Notes: generated by a model from the sequence alone, not told the origin. Positions 1-12,714 are shown, numbered from the stretch's first letter. The stretch: 64,000 nucleotides of DNA from Bimastos eiseni (GCA_959347315.1 OY365808.1:6599672-6663671); one strand, 5' to 3'. A program made the numbers and translations.

Positions 1-1669
1 CAATGGTGTTTGCTTCTTTTTCTTCTGGTGGTAAATCTGTTGAATGTAGCTGTCTCAGTGATGTCACAAGATGATCATCACCAATCAGGAAACATAATGT
101 AATGGTACTTAACCAATCGGGTCCAATCCTGACGAATGCATGTAGTGGTAGGCCCACTAACATTACAGAAACAAACCAGTACTGCGCCTCACCAATTCAA
201 AAACTCCAGTAATGTTCTTACCAATTCGAAAAATACAGTACCTGACCATTGGCTGAATAAATGAATGACTGCAATTCTTAGACCATTTAGGTATGTTAAG
301 CACTGGTGATTGCATGTTACTGAAATACCTGAGTATGCCAAATAAGTTAAGTAGTTGACAGTCATATAAATTGTTAGTTTATGCCCACAACAAAGCACCA
401 ATGAAACCCAATATAAACTGGAACAGACACGTCTATAATTGTTGTCAAAATGCAATGTAGATTTCTTCTTACGCATCAAACCAACAAATGAAACATTAAA
501 ACTGATGATGGTCGCACTGCGGTGTATCTGAGCTTCAATGTACCCTGTGAATTTATTCTTTTGCCACATTTACTCAACTCGTACATAAAAAAACCCACGC
601 AAGTAAAGCTTCTAGATGTATGTTAAATTTAAATGTTGCAACATGCGACTGAAATATATACAGATAGCACTGTTTAGGGCCAGGTAATCTGACAAATGGT
701 GACCACTCAGCTGAGTTCATGTGGTCATTAACTTGCTAAATATGGGAGAATTACAAACTTTGCATGGAATTTTAATACTCTTCAAAGTAATATCTGCACA
801 CCAGGAGACAAAGTGGTTAAAACACTCACAAACTATATAGTGCCATATATCACACAATGCCACACAGAATACTTACCACCAAGGCTACAACAATGTCTGG
901 CTATAGATCACAGCAGCAATCTCACAATTAAGCTGTTCGGTGTTCTGCTCAATTCGTAGATCTACTCTTTCCAGATATGATGGTACTTCGGCAGTAGTAT
1001 TGGAAGAGGCAAAGCCCAAACAAAGACATTGGAAGTCGCACAGAAGTGCTTAAAGTCAGAACATTCAGGTTCTTAAAAGTTGCTATACGAATTATCCTAA
1101 CACATACTTGCATTATCTCTGTCGCTTCGTGTTCAATTTGCAGTGCGTCGGTGCCTCACTCTGTGATGAGGGGTGAGCTTCTAGTTCCATGGTCACGCTT
1201 GGCTATTAGGCAGCACCGTGCGCTTTTAGTTGTGGGTCTTTCCATCTGGAATGACACCATATGAGCTCTGCTCTATAGTAGTGGTTCATCTGGCTGGATT
1301 TTACAAGTTGCTCAAGTCTTTTTTGTTTAGTCACAGCTGGGCTGGGAGTGTACCTGTACTATAACGAAACATAGACCACATCAACGCATAGTAACTATAA
1401 TCAGGCTCCACTACATCTGAGGAAGTGTGTGATAAAGAGTAATGTGCATGTTGCATTTAGATTAAGTTGATCCACAGCGGATGCAGTTGCAAGAAAAACG
1501 ATTAATAAAGACACGCAAAGTCCTAATAGGCTGCTTTACAAATCAATATTCGGGAGTATAAAAAACATACACGTTTACTGCAAGCCCATACATATTCCAT
1601 TAAAAACTGAGAAAGAACAAAACGATTTATGTACCCTTGTGCTTGTGGTATCTGCAATACAGTAATGGC
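1..1669. other. Intergenic, no gene seen
   Basis: I see no exon with splice signals or recognisable protein similarity. The longest minus-strand frame (189-569) has no family motif and the composition of the surrounding AT-rich DNA. If the TRIM transcript has a very long 3' UTR it could run into this area, but no clear polyadenylation signal was identified. Confidence 0.5.
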
Positions 1670-2398
1670 CAGTAGCGCGTTTACCTATAGGCACACCAGG
1701 CGTGCGCCTAGGGTCCCCAAATCTTAGGAGGCCACCAAATGATGAAAACATTAAATACAAAATAACGTCTTCAGAGGACCTCAAATGAATGAAAACATGA
1801 AATACAAAATAACATCTAAGAGGCCCCAAACGAATGAAAACCTTAAATACAACAGGACATCTCACGGGGCCCCCAAATGAACCAAAAAAATTTCGTACAA
1901 AATAACATCTCATGGACCTCCGAATGAATGAAAACTTTTCATACAAAATAACATGTCTCACGTTAGAAATATTTTAAATATAATTATTTATATTCTCTAT
2001 TTTTGCAGCTAAGCATTCACATGACAAATGTAGTGTGATAATTCATAATTGCTTTGTTAATGTGAATACCAATTTGCTTGATTAGCTGTTTTGGTAAGAG
2101 CGAAGGCTGCGTGTTTTGAGCCTCTTCGCCACCAGAAGCTGGCTCACTGTTTAACTAAGTGACATTTTAAAATAAATTAAGTTGCATACTTCGATATTTG
2201 ATGTGATGACGTAACGTCACATATCTCAGACTCTCTCCCCTTCATCACAAATCGTCACAGATGTATTACCCCTTCAATGGGTGCTTGACGTCATTTATAG
2301 ACGGCTCCTCACCCTCACTGCCTCAAACTCAGTGTATAAATCCAGAGGGCCTCAAAATGTTTGTGCCTAGGGCCCCGTTTTCTGTAAACGCGCCTCTG
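1670..2398. mobile_element. Non-autonomous hAT-like element, 729 bp
   Basis: The left end CAGTAGCGCGTTTAC and the reverse complement of the right end, CAGAGGCGCGTTTAC, form an imperfect terminal inverted repeat that starts with CAG as in hAT elements. The flanks are GTAATGGC (1662-1669) and GTAATGAC (2399-2406), an 8-bp target duplication with one mismatch. No transposase frame is present, so this is a MITE-like derivative. Both ends also share the inner segment GCCTAGGG(T/C)CCC in inverted orientation. The left half carries an internal tandem repeat at 1724-1960. Confidence 0.8.
1724..1960. repeat. Degenerate ~47-bp tandem repeat, about 5 copies, inside the hAT-like element
   Basis: Successive units share the order 'gaccccaaatgaatgaaaac', an A/T stretch, then 'tacaaaataacatct', at spacings of roughly 47 bp. 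Copies differ by substitutions and small indels. The array keeps the minus strand open across 1575-1961, which explains the long frame there without a gene. Confidence 0.75.
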
Positions 2399-3584
2399 GT
2401 AATGACAACCAAAATAACGGAGTTTTAAGTTCTTTGAAATACATGCAACTGCGTTTGAAACAATGTCCAGCATCACCATTTTTATTGAAATTCACAAGTC
2501 TTCAATTGATGGACCCCTTCCAAGCAAAACCACATTCCACTTAAGAGAACCAATTCAGATCCACACAACCACAAAGACTGGAGCACATCGAGGAAAAGCA
2601 GTCTGAAAATGTTGAGATTTCGGTCAAGAGCCAACGACATCTGAGAATATGCAGAGCTGATAGACACAGACAGCGCATTCCAAACACTCAGTCAGACAAA
2701 TGTCTACTGTTAAACAACTCTGTTACTAGAACGTATATCACAAAAGCACTGCATACAAATACCATACATAGTCTGAGCAACGAAAAGACCTCGACTTAGG
2801 AGACAAGAAAATAGCAACTTAGTCAAATGGACTGATCTACTTGAAGAAGGCAGAGAAGCACTTCTGGGATCACAGAAAGAAGGCAGAAATTCGCCTAAAT
2901 TACATGCAGAAACTTCCAAAACATAATTGAGATAACCAAAGCAACTTTATAATAACTTTGTAAAGACATAAGTATGTTCAACTTTATAAGTACGTAAGTA
3001 TGTTCCACAACAAAACTGACACCTGGGGAATATAGCTCCCTTTCCCCATGATTTGCTCACAAAAAAATAGTAACAAATAAACCAAAGAAATAATATAAAC
3101 AGCAATTACATCCTAGTTAGAAAAGTCGACTACAAAAAACTGCTATTTAATAATGAGTCAAATTTAATAACTGATAAGTGTTTGCATAGCCCTGTTGAGT
3201 TGCAATCCGGCATATAAATACTTACAAACAAGATCTTATGAAGTTGCCAGAATTACACTGAAAACATTGCATGGAAATTGCATAAAAACTCAACTAAGAA
3301 GAAATTTTAGTCTTAGTAAGAATTTTACTTTAGAAGTCTTTAGTACATGTTTTTTACAATCACCTCACCAGAGCATTCACTTATGAAGAGGATTGGGAAG
3401 TTCAATTTCCAAGGACGAGTTTCGCTTCACGTCAAACCTACTGTTCGTACATAAAACAAAGATTCAGAAGAAATCATCATCTGAATTCTAGAGATCAAGA
3501 GAATTCAAGAGGTCAAAGTTGATCAAGTGTCATGTCAACAGAACTGGCCTCAAAGTACTTGATATTCCAGTGTATTATTTTTAA
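2399..3584. other. Intergenic, nothing recognised
   Basis: AT-rich unique-looking DNA. Only short frames occur (2482-2667 and 2710-2919 minus, 3195-3386 plus), with no domain motif and no convincing splice context. Confidence 0.5.
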
Positions 3585-3889
3585 TAGGGCTGTGGAATTA
3601 ATCACAAATCAATCTTAACGACAAAATTTATTGCTACGGTACTGATTAATCGAAGATCACCTGTCATATTTGACAAGGTGACCCGTTATTATAATCCTTT
3701 TAGCTGAAGGAAGACCTGTATAGCAATACATATATTAATATCACTATTAAATGATAAACAACGAATATTATTAATTTTGTGTGCCATAACTTATTGGGCA
3801 ATGCAAATAGATTTAGAGTTGTAAAAGTTAACGATTAATTGATTGTTAATTCTTAGTTAACTATTAAAATTTTTTCTCAGTTAGCCCTA
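3585..3889. mobile_element. Non-autonomous hAT-like element, 305 bp
   Basis: It begins TAGGGCTGTGGAATTAATC and ends AGTTAGCCCTA, so the outer TAGGGCT is inverted-repeated. The flanks ATTTTTAA (3577-3584) and CTTTTTAA (3890-3897) match at 7 of 8 positions, the target-site length of hAT elements. The interior contains GATTAAT motifs near both ends, a pattern I know from animal hAT MITEs. It has no coding capacity. Confidence 0.65.
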
Positions 3890-6194
3890 CTTTTTAAGGC
3901 TAATGAGCGGCACGGCTCTATGTACCTGGTAAATCATGACACTAATTCATATGGGATTAATAATTTCCTTGCCCAACCAAAGCTAATTATAATACAGAAA
4001 CACAGCTAATTGCTCAAACATCTCTTTGGATATTCCTCAGTTGCATGGTGCATGTAAGTAATTTATTTGACCAATCTAGTTGGCATACACCACAACCAGT
4101 TATATGGGTAAACTTCACTTCTTTTTTCATATTATTTTCTATATATATTATGATATTCTAGAAATGTAATTCATATCGTCCTTTAAATTGTCTTATAAAT
4201 TTTAACCATAATTATGACCATCATTTTTCGTCTATAAACAATATTATAATATTATGCCAGTTCCAAAGGATGAGTTGCAGCCAATCCTTAGTCACTGCAT
4301 AAACACAATCTTTGCAGAAGATTGCAGTTCCTTACTGAACCATGTCTCTGTGATTTAGATGATGTGTGTTTGCTTCACACTCGATCAGACTCCAAACTTG
4401 TTCGGCAGAGCCAGACTGGTGGGATTGAGAAGGTAGCAAGAAGTGGGTCAACGTGATGGTCCACTGTAGGCCTATGTCGTAAATCGTGATGAGGTCGGTG
4501 TTGGTTGGCCTTCTGCTGCTTGGCTGCTGGATCGATATATGGGCATCGCAGGGAGGGATAGTAGGCTCTCCAAGTTCTTTGACCTCTCGAAGGGTAGTCC
4601 CCGGAAATACTTTCGAAAATGCGACGACTGTAAAAGTAGTCTCGCTGTGCAGTGCAGGGATTAGTACTGTTAATTTCCACGTCAATATCCGAAAATTATA
4701 AAGTTGCAGCTTCCACGAGATATATATTGAAAATACCAGTAAGATATGTTGTCGATGATTGTCCAGCATAGAGCATCACGGCTTGTAGGAGATTGAGATC
4801 AACTGCACCCACCTTAAAGGTGGTCCATATATTATTGAAATTTTGAGTAGTAAATTCAACTAAAATTCTATGGTTACTTAGGGTGCATGCACACTACTGT
4901 ACAGTAACTTCTAATCAATCATAACAAATCCACTTCAACAGCAACGTTAAGACAGGATAAGAGGAAACCATTGATCCACATTCCAGAACAGGTAAACGTG
5001 GCAGCCTTGATACGCTCTCATCATTAAAGTCCGAGACAACTCAAGTGCAAATAACACCGCAGTAAACCCAATGCCAAAGTGACTTTGCAACTCCGAACTG
5101 CATGGGTTCTCTTAAGCAATTGCAAAGAATCGAAGCTGAACAAAGTGCTAACATGGGTGCTTCAATGAAACAACTCATCATAACTCCAACAAACAGAAAC
5201 GAAACACCGACCACCCTTGCAACAATGGCGGCATCCAGCAAAGAAGTCCAAACCAGTAATTTCCAGGAATCTTATTTCACACATTAATGATGAAGTGTAC
5301 TAAAAGTGAATTGGCTAGCCAATGCAATGCTTGTAATTTATCTGGATGATATAAATCGCCCAATAATGAACAACTACTCAGGAGCGCTTCCAACTCAAGT
5401 GTTAAACCTGTCCAACTCCATTGGTCAAAGACTATAAATCCTTTAACAACCAGTGTTATTCATTATGCCTTACACGCTGGTCGTTAAAGAACTATCACCT
5501 TTGTTGGCAATAATGGTGTAGCCTCTCCAGTTTAATAGTAAGATATACTGTAAGGACCATAAAACGAAAAAACTCAGTCTTTACAGCTCAGTTTCAAAAA
5601 CTCAGTTACAGACAGATAATGTCCTGATAAAACAGGCAACAAAAACCTTCTTCTGATTAAAATGCATTTAATTTTCAACAGCTATACTAAATACCAGAGA
5701 ACCTCAATCAATACTTGATTGATCGGTTCATAATAAGCGGACACAGCTATTGTCTTCCAGCGAGTGGAGCTGAAACAGAAGTTTGGGATCAATGAGGCAA
5801 ATTTGCTAATGATTTACTTATCGGACAGTCAAACAATTGACACAAATCTAACAGTTTGTGCCAGAGTCATAAACACAAAAATTAAAACAAAGACTACATC
5901 TCAAAATGTCAGTGAACAATTATACACAGACAAATGCCCCTTAAGTGCTGACAGATACCATGGTCAAGCAGTTTTGCATTGCTATGTCTTGTCACGTATA
6001 TTCCACAGCATCTCTGGAGAATTTTAGCATAAAACCTACAACAGCAGAAACATAGGGCACAGACAACAGCACACCTAATACTGTTCATTTCATAATTGTC
6101 GCCTCTCCGCAAGAAGCTCAACACAGTCAGATATAAATTAATATCCTATCGCTGAAAAGAATTAATCGCCTAAAGTCTTCGCACACTTCGGTTC
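3890..6194. other. Region downstream of the TRIM gene
   Basis: On the minus strand this is the 3' flank of the TRIM gene and may hold its 3' UTR, but I could not place a convincing AATAAA signal close to the stop codon. A GC-richer patch at about 4350-4700 carries overlapping open frames on both strands (see 4489-4701). The rest shows nothing recognisable. Confidence 0.4.
4489..4701 (+). CDS. Candidate small secreted protein, 70 aa (weak)
   Basis: The ATG at 4489 opens a frame whose first ~20 residues look like a signal peptide: Met-Arg-Ser, a hydrophobic core VLVGLLLLGCW, then a small-residue cleavage context IWAS. The remaining ~50 residues contain an Arg-Arg pair and one N-glycosylation-type NAT, but only one Cys after the signal region. 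The patch is GC-richer than its surroundings. Against it, a longer frame (145 codons) is open on the opposite strand, no homologous domain is recognised, and it could equally be a first exon or chance. It lies about 1.5 kb beyond the TRIM stop, on the other strand. Confidence 0.2.
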   Translation: MRSVLVGLLLLGCWIDIWASQGGIVGSPSSLTSRRVVPGNTFENATTVKVVSLCSAGISTVNFHVNIRKL

Positions 6195-8686
6195 CTACAG
6201 ATATCGAAACTTCTTTACGCAATCGTTACCCAGATCAGCGACACAGACGTGTCCATCGGGAAGAGCGACCAGACCACTCGGTCGCTTCAGCTTATCAGCA
6301 AAACTGTCGATGTTGAATAACCACTGCCTTGTCGGGCCGTAGACCTGTACGACGCATCGACCCCTTTCGGACCGTGTCAACAAATAATTTCCCAACCTGT
6401 CGACGGTCACTCCTCCGTATTGGATGCGGGTCGAAGTCTCGGCCTGCGGGAAGTCGAAAAGGAAGTCGCCATTTCGCGAGAAGGCCTGAACACGATGGTC
6501 GCACACGAGAAGCGCGTCGCCCGGGGCAGAGTAGATGTAACTGACGAGTCTGAGCTGACCCGGCTTATCTCCACGGCTCCCGATCGTCCTGATCAGCTTT
6601 CCATCTGCGTCAAAAACAAACAGTTTCCCCACGTTGTTGTCGGCTACGATCACTTCCCCGTGAAGATTTGCAGCAATGGCGACGGGTTCAACGAAGTGTG
6701 AACACGTGAAACTTCGCACCATCTCTCCGGTGACGGTCACCTCCGTGACTCGTTTTGTCCGCCAGTTAACGACTACCAGGTTCCCAGTTGATGTCAGAGC
6801 CATTCCGGTTCCGCTGTGCTGCTCCAGACCCGTTTCGTTGAGGTGCCTCACGAAGTTTCCCCCGGGGTCAAGGACCTTTATACGACTATTCCCCGTGTCA
6901 AGAACATAGATCTGGTCGTCATTGCCTACGACTACATTAATCGGCTGCTTGAAGTCGAGCTCTCCACAGCCAGACTTTCCCACTTTTGAGACCGGGTTGA
7001 TATGTTCCGTTGCATTCAGAAAAAATGGACTGTCCTTGATCGATCGATTGAACACCTTAATAAACAGCCGATGCATTCCTGGAACCTTCGCCATAAACTC
7101 TACGATGTACGTTCCATCGTCATTGTCCTGGATGTCAAGATAGTTTGTTTCTCCACACTCGTATTTCAGCTCCACGGTGACTGGGTCCCCGCCACTCATC
7201 TGTACGTTGCCATAGTAGTCCACGGTTCGAATGAGAACTCGACTCTTTATATGAACAACGACAGCCGGATCCAAGATGGCCGTGCATAGCGATGGGAACG
7301 TCTTGCTGATCTGTATTTTCCCGAACTGCGTGAGCGCATTTGCTATGGAAGGCATGCAGGCATTGTGTCGATAGTCAAACAACATAAATGCATTCTCGCG
7401 CGGTTCGAGCAGAGTTGTCGACATATCGAGTTTCTCGTTGAGGTGCCCGATTTTAGTGGTGATATTACGCACTTCGATTTGGTGCTGAAGGCCTTGGCAA
7501 TCATTGCGTAGCTTCGTCTTTTCGGCTTCTATGATGTCGAGCTGTTCTCTTAAGACTTTCTTCTTTTCGTCACGCACTCTCTTTACCATCTGGACAACTT
7601 CGTGCTTTCTTTTCTCAACCATGTTCACCAGATCCTATACCAAACATGAGAAACTTATAGATCAAATAATATTGAACTTGAAATAATTCACACATAAAAA
7701 AATATTGCAATAAAGCACGGTAACCCATATTTAGTTAATCAACAGACAAAACTCGTAATTGAAAATGTACATGACCCTTAATTGTCAGCAAATACCACTA
7801 AGAAATTATGTAAACACAAGATAAAAAGTACAGCTCAGAAAAAACTTAAAAAACACAATTCTATCAGCATAAAATGTACAAGCAGACAATCTTAATTCCA
7901 AATTTTATCTTAACCAGCTTTGTTTCACACTCATTTGAAAATGTCTGTTTCACCATCCAAAGAAATAACAGAAACGCAAATGCTGCGATCAGACATGTCG
8001 GTCACATCATGTTGAGATACTTACTTATAATGCTACAAAGAATTGATACTCATACCAACCTGGAAAACCTGGCTCGCCGTTTCAACGCAGACTTCCGCAT
8101 TACTGTCGAGCCTCGCCATTTCTTCGTTGACTGCCAGCGAGGCTGTGTCCAGGTTCTTCATGCATTGGCCAGCCTTGTACAGCAGAATCTCAGACATTCG
8201 TTTGATAGCCACGGAAAACGGAATGACGGTGTGCGCGCTGGCTCCTCGGCTGTTGTGGTTCCCTCCAGTGCAGTCCATACAGAAGACGGCGTCACATGAC
8301 TCGCAGAACAAGAGCTCCGATTGCGGGTGAGTCGAGCACTTCGGCACGATGTCTCGCCGCTGACGGGCCATGAGATCGAGCAGCTGATTCACGATGAAGC
8401 TCGGCGGGAAAGCGAGCACACCGCCTCGAGGCACCACGATCGTCTCGCGACAGATTGGGCAACGAAACGAAGCACTGTTAGGCCCATCCATCCCAATGAT
8501 GCGCTCGAGGCAGGAGTGGCAGACAGTGTGTGAGCACGTGAGCAGTTTGGGGTTGTGCTCGACCGCATCGTACATGCATAGACAGGTTCCGCATGTGAGG
8601 AAGCTGTCGCTGAAGTCTTCATAGTTGATGGAGACGGTCTCGACGAGTGTCGAAGACATGCTGCTGACATCAGTTAGGTGAAACAT
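6195..8686 (-). CDS. TRIM-NHL protein (RING, B-box2, coiled coil, filamin, NHL), 2 coding exons
   Basis: Join of 8686-8060 and 7634-6195 on the minus strand, 688 residues. The RING finger has C32, C35, C51, H53, C56, C59, C76 and C79 in C3HC4 order. The B-box2 has C117, H120, C128, C131, C136, C139, H144 and H152. A heptad-rich coiled coil runs about 160-286, a filamin/ABP280 repeat about 323-417, and six NHL blades about 441-687, each with a hydrophobic strand followed by VxD/VAD-like turns (for example YVLDTGNSRIKV, VCVADLGND). This is the TRIM2/TRIM3/TRIM71 (LIN-41) class architecture. Such proteins are RING E3 ubiquitin ligases, and in some members the NHL propeller binds RNA or protein. 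The start is the ATG at 8686, because a splice acceptor lies just upstream (8705). The donor CAG|GTTGGT after 8060 and the acceptor TATAG before 7634 keep phase 0. All zinc ligands are present. Orthology to a named TRIM cannot be fixed here, since invertebrates often have many paralogues. Confidence 0.95.
7635..8059 (-). other. TRIM gene intron, 425 bp, phase 0
   Basis: The donor reads CAG|GTTGGTATG and the acceptor TTTGGTATAG|GATCTG on the minus strand. A second GT (GTATGAG) lies 4 nt further in but would break the frame with this acceptor. The intron separates the RING/B-box exon from the coiled-coil/filamin/NHL exon. It is AT-rich and has stops in the coding frame. Confidence 0.8.
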
Positions 8687-8704
8687 TGCAGCAGACGGCC
8701 TGCT

Positions 8705-8724
8705 CTGAAAACAACACAAAACAA
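8705..8724 (-). promoter_or_regulatory. Splice acceptor upstream of the TRIM start codon
   Basis: Read on the minus strand the sequence is TTTTGTGTTGTTTTCAG followed by AGCAGG, a strong pyrimidine tract with CAG. It lies 18 nt before the ATG at 8686. This indicates that at least one non-coding 5' exon lies further right, and that the in-frame codons upstream of Met are not translated. Confidence 0.7.
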
Positions 8725-11700
8725 ATTCAGTACTACTTAAGTAATGAATTTCATGTCACCACAAAGCAACACAAATTAACGATCTAGTAAAAATGTAACT
8801 GCGAAATAAAATCACGTAACTTTGTTTACCTAGGACAAGCAAACTACATGTAGCAAGTTTGAAGCAAAAGGTAAATGCTGCTAGAGCAGACCCACAGTCT
8901 CTATGAACTAAGGTCTTTATCTATGTCTTAATGCATCAATCCTGTCAGAGCAGTGCTACTGGCAGTACCAATTCACAATGGTTCTCAGAAAAGCCCAAAA
9001 GGCACAAGGAAATTTATACAAATTCCCAATCAGCAACTATAAATAAATCCCAAATTCCAGAGAAGTGGAAGACTATTAATAATAATCACAGAGAATTGTA
9101 ATGAGCTCACTCTTATGCAGACACCACAACCAGGCATCCAGACAATACTGTGTATATACAACATATATACAATTATACATAGCGTGTGAAACTGCACACA
9201 CAGGGCACAGTTATTTATATAAAGGGATAATAATATTATCGTAATAAACATTAAAACTTATCCCATTAATGCAATTTCGAGCACAAATAATAAAGCCCAT
9301 ATAAAATTCTGATACACCATGAAATTTGCATTATCACCAAACTCAACAACTACTCGCAGTTCGAAACAGTCTCAGTACAAAAACTACACAACCCAACCTT
9401 ACATGACCACAAATTGCTAACAGATCTATGCATAAACATTGCAGAAGTATATACATTGCTGCTAATATAGATAATCTAATGTGGAGAAGACTGGCATTGA
9501 TAGAATCTGACAAACAGATTACCAAAATCTGTTTTTTGTCTTGGGCTTCATTCCTCTCCTTGTTAATATCGCCCCATAAGCACCAGTTGACAGCAGTTAG
9601 CTATTGCAATTCTGTCAATAATAATCCGTTGAAATAGCATCCGGAAAATGTTTTCACAGATCAAACCAGATGTCCACCAGAGGAAACGATATTTATAGCA
9701 TTGCAAAAAACATGCACTGCAACATAGTTAAAAACAAGTTCCAAGCTCTATATAAAACTGATTCCATTTGAATTCATTATTGCTCATGCATTTAACTCTT
9801 GAGTTCATTGACACCACATATAAATATTTGTGCTGCAGTGTACAACATAAAACTTCCATTAACGCGCATGCTGTATACACTTCCTTCCAGGAAAGGGAGA
9901 GAAGCATCAGCATAACTAACGCCGCCATCAATAAACCTCCTTCTATAAACCTCCTTTAACTATTGACAAAGCTGTCACGTTAGTGCTTGAAGCAGCCCGT
10001 TTTCCACTGCTTTTTACTTGCTTAGACAGAGCCTAGGATGCATATCAAACATCATTTGCACAGCACAGGGCAGATATAGGTCCTGCATAGCTCAGATCAA
10101 TTCTAGATTTAAGTCGATCGAATCCAATCTAGAAAGCGCAACAAACAGGTCGCTGTTCATCAGAGTTTATTCAGTCCTCCAGATAACCCATCACATAATA
10201 TATGACGCACGAACCATTTCGAATATATCAGCTGGCATCAATTTCTGATCGTAGAACACAGCCACAAAGGCACCGCAGGGACCGAGCACCAGGAACATCC
10301 ATCATTTCTCGATGGTTTGTCAAGGGTTCGGCAACGACGAGCAAACAGCGGTGGACTGATAAGGGCGGCTTTCTGGGATCAAGGCAAGGAAAGATTGCTG
10401 GTGTATTAGAGTGTTTGCTGAGCACAAGCTCAACCTTCTATGGATCGTACGCGCCTCCAGTTGCTTTGCACAACATGGAAAATATTTAAATCAAAAAGAA
10501 GAATGTGCAGCTCCTTAAAGGCCTTGAGGCAATCATGGGTATGAAGTGTTAGCACCTTCATTTTCTTAGCCTCGGCATACTAAAGGAGGTGGCCAACCCT
10601 CTCCGTAGCATTCTCATTCTCCCATTGGCTGTGTGTACAGTTGGTGTACTCATTATAACGAAGATGGCTAGGGGTGCAGATGGAGCAGTATAATCACTAT
10701 ACAAATTCAAAAATAAGACAATTGACTGTTATTTCACAGCAAAGAAGTCACCATGATGCACAATGGTAATAGAGAAAGCAGATAAGCATAAGAGGCCAAA
10801 ATTTGCATTAAAACTGATGCAGAAATCATTGAAAATTTTATGAAAAAAGTTTGCCTTACAATGCAAGCATAAAATTTTAATCCATAGGAACAGTTAATTA
10901 AAAATCTCCTTCAAAGGTAAAATAAGCATTCGGTAAAAAAACGGGCACAGAAATTAATGAAAAATGCAAGAACTAGAAGTATGAACAGGAAACCAGAATA
11001 AATTTTCATATTTCGAAAGACGTTTTCTAGAATTCTGTGAACGGGTGTAAATAAATCTCAAGTGTGCATATTGCTGCATAATAACAAAAACAAAGCAAGA
11101 GCTCTTAAATAAATTGCAATATAGTAAAATGATGAGACAAAGATGGGCCTCATACTTCATCGGCAAACCCTAAAATTAACAACGAGGGTGTAATAAAAGT
11201 GAATGGGAAATCAATACAGTTCATCATGAGAGCATTGATCAGCATATCATTGACAAAAGCCATCCATGAAACAAGTACAATATATATCATATAGAGTCCA
11301 AAAATGTGCTTAACATATTCTGAGCCCAAGTTTCTAACTCACAGCCTCCATAAACTGTCTTGCTATGATCACAACGCTTCACCTAGGTTTGGACCCTGTA
11401 ATACGACTAAAACCATTGACAAGAATTGTGACGATGGTGCGAGGCAAGCAAAGATCATGTTACAAAACAGTAAAGCAGCATTTCTTGGACAAAAACTGGC
11501 ATCTGACTACCACTGCGCTCTCTCTACTATACAGGTGAACAATCTTGAAATAAAACACCCACACATTTGATGGAAAAATGGAAGCCTTCGCTCGAAATTG
11601 CCTTTTCGTCCAGGCAATAAATCTTTGGTCAGGAGTGCCATACAAAAGAAATGGAAAGTGTCGATGATTTTTTTAAAACATTGACAGCACATGCTGGAGC

Positions 11701-12450
11701 CAAAAGAGACAGAACGAAAAGATGCTTTCTCAAAACGTATTTCTTGTCAACTTATCAACACTAGCAACTTAGGCAATGACAGTTTAGACAGAACACAGCA
11801 CGTAAGAAAATATCTGAGGCGTGATAAGTCACTGATAACAACACTCGAATGCCACCAATCTTATATGCAGAAAATAATTTATCAACACACCAGCAAACGC
11901 AAGGAAGATTATAAAAAAACTTATAGATTAGGTTGTGGGCTTTCAAATCATAATTTTCTTCATTTGTAACTCATTTGAGCAATTTTGTTCAGTTGTGAAG
12001 TCTATGAAAATTACATTAAATTCAATAAATTGACATTACTTAGAGAAAAATGGAATGGAATTCAATGGATGCTAATTTACTGTACTGAAATATGAAAGTT
12101 CACTGAATAATAACTGGAGCTATTTGTGTGTATAGTATTTTCTAAGGCAAATACTTAAAAATGGCACAAATAGTGCAAAAAGTTAGATATTCATTCAACT
12201 GAGGCGATTTCCGGTTGCTTCTAAACATAAGAACATGAAACAATATGTGACATAGTTATGAAATCCACCAGGGAGAACCTACGGAGAGTAAGTTTAAGAA
12301 GTGACAACAGCTAATAGTGTTATTTAGGGGTATGTCATTTTAGGCAGCACCAGACTAGACAGGGTCAAGCACCGGCAGGTCTTCTATCTAAGACAAGCAG
12401 TGCACTAAGATATTATACATTTCACATGGTCGATTTTTTTACATTTCTAT
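8725..12450. other. Probable 5'-UTR intron of the TRIM gene / intergenic, no gene seen
   Basis: AT-rich, CpG-poor sequence with A and C favoured on the plus strand. No exon or domain was recognised. A GC-richer patch at about 10230-10460 has a 95-codon plus-strand frame without a recognisable motif. Confidence 0.4.
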
Positions 12451-12619
12451 CCTCTTTCAACTCTTTTTTTAGGTATGTTCTCAGAGAGCTGAAATTTCGC
12501 ACACATTTCACGCTTGCATGACAAAGCAATGTATCAAATTTTGACTGACAAAACTCAAAAATTGATAAAAATAAAACAGAAAAATTGACAAAAAACATAC
12601 CAAAATGTTACCTCTGTTA

Positions 12620-12714
12620 TTTAACTTGGCTTGCATAAAGTTTCTCACGGTCGGTCGGTCGGTCAGTCGGTCCGACGAACCGACTGTGAGAAACTTTATG
12701 CAAGCCAAGTTAAA
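12620..12714. repeat. Perfect 29-bp inverted repeat with CGGT-rich loop (foldback)
   Basis: Arms 12620-12648 and 12686-12714 are exact reverse complements over 29 nt (TTTAACTTGGCTTGC... to ...CTCAC). The 37-nt loop consists of repeated CGGT units and is itself partly self-complementary. The outer flanks at about 12457 and 12716 also share a direct repeat around TTTCAACTCTTTTT. It could be a foldback element or a transcribed hairpin. No coding content. Confidence 0.85.

Noticed and set aside
189..569. 126-codon minus-strand frame
   Set aside because: No domain, no ATG/splice context, and composition like the surrounding non-coding DNA.
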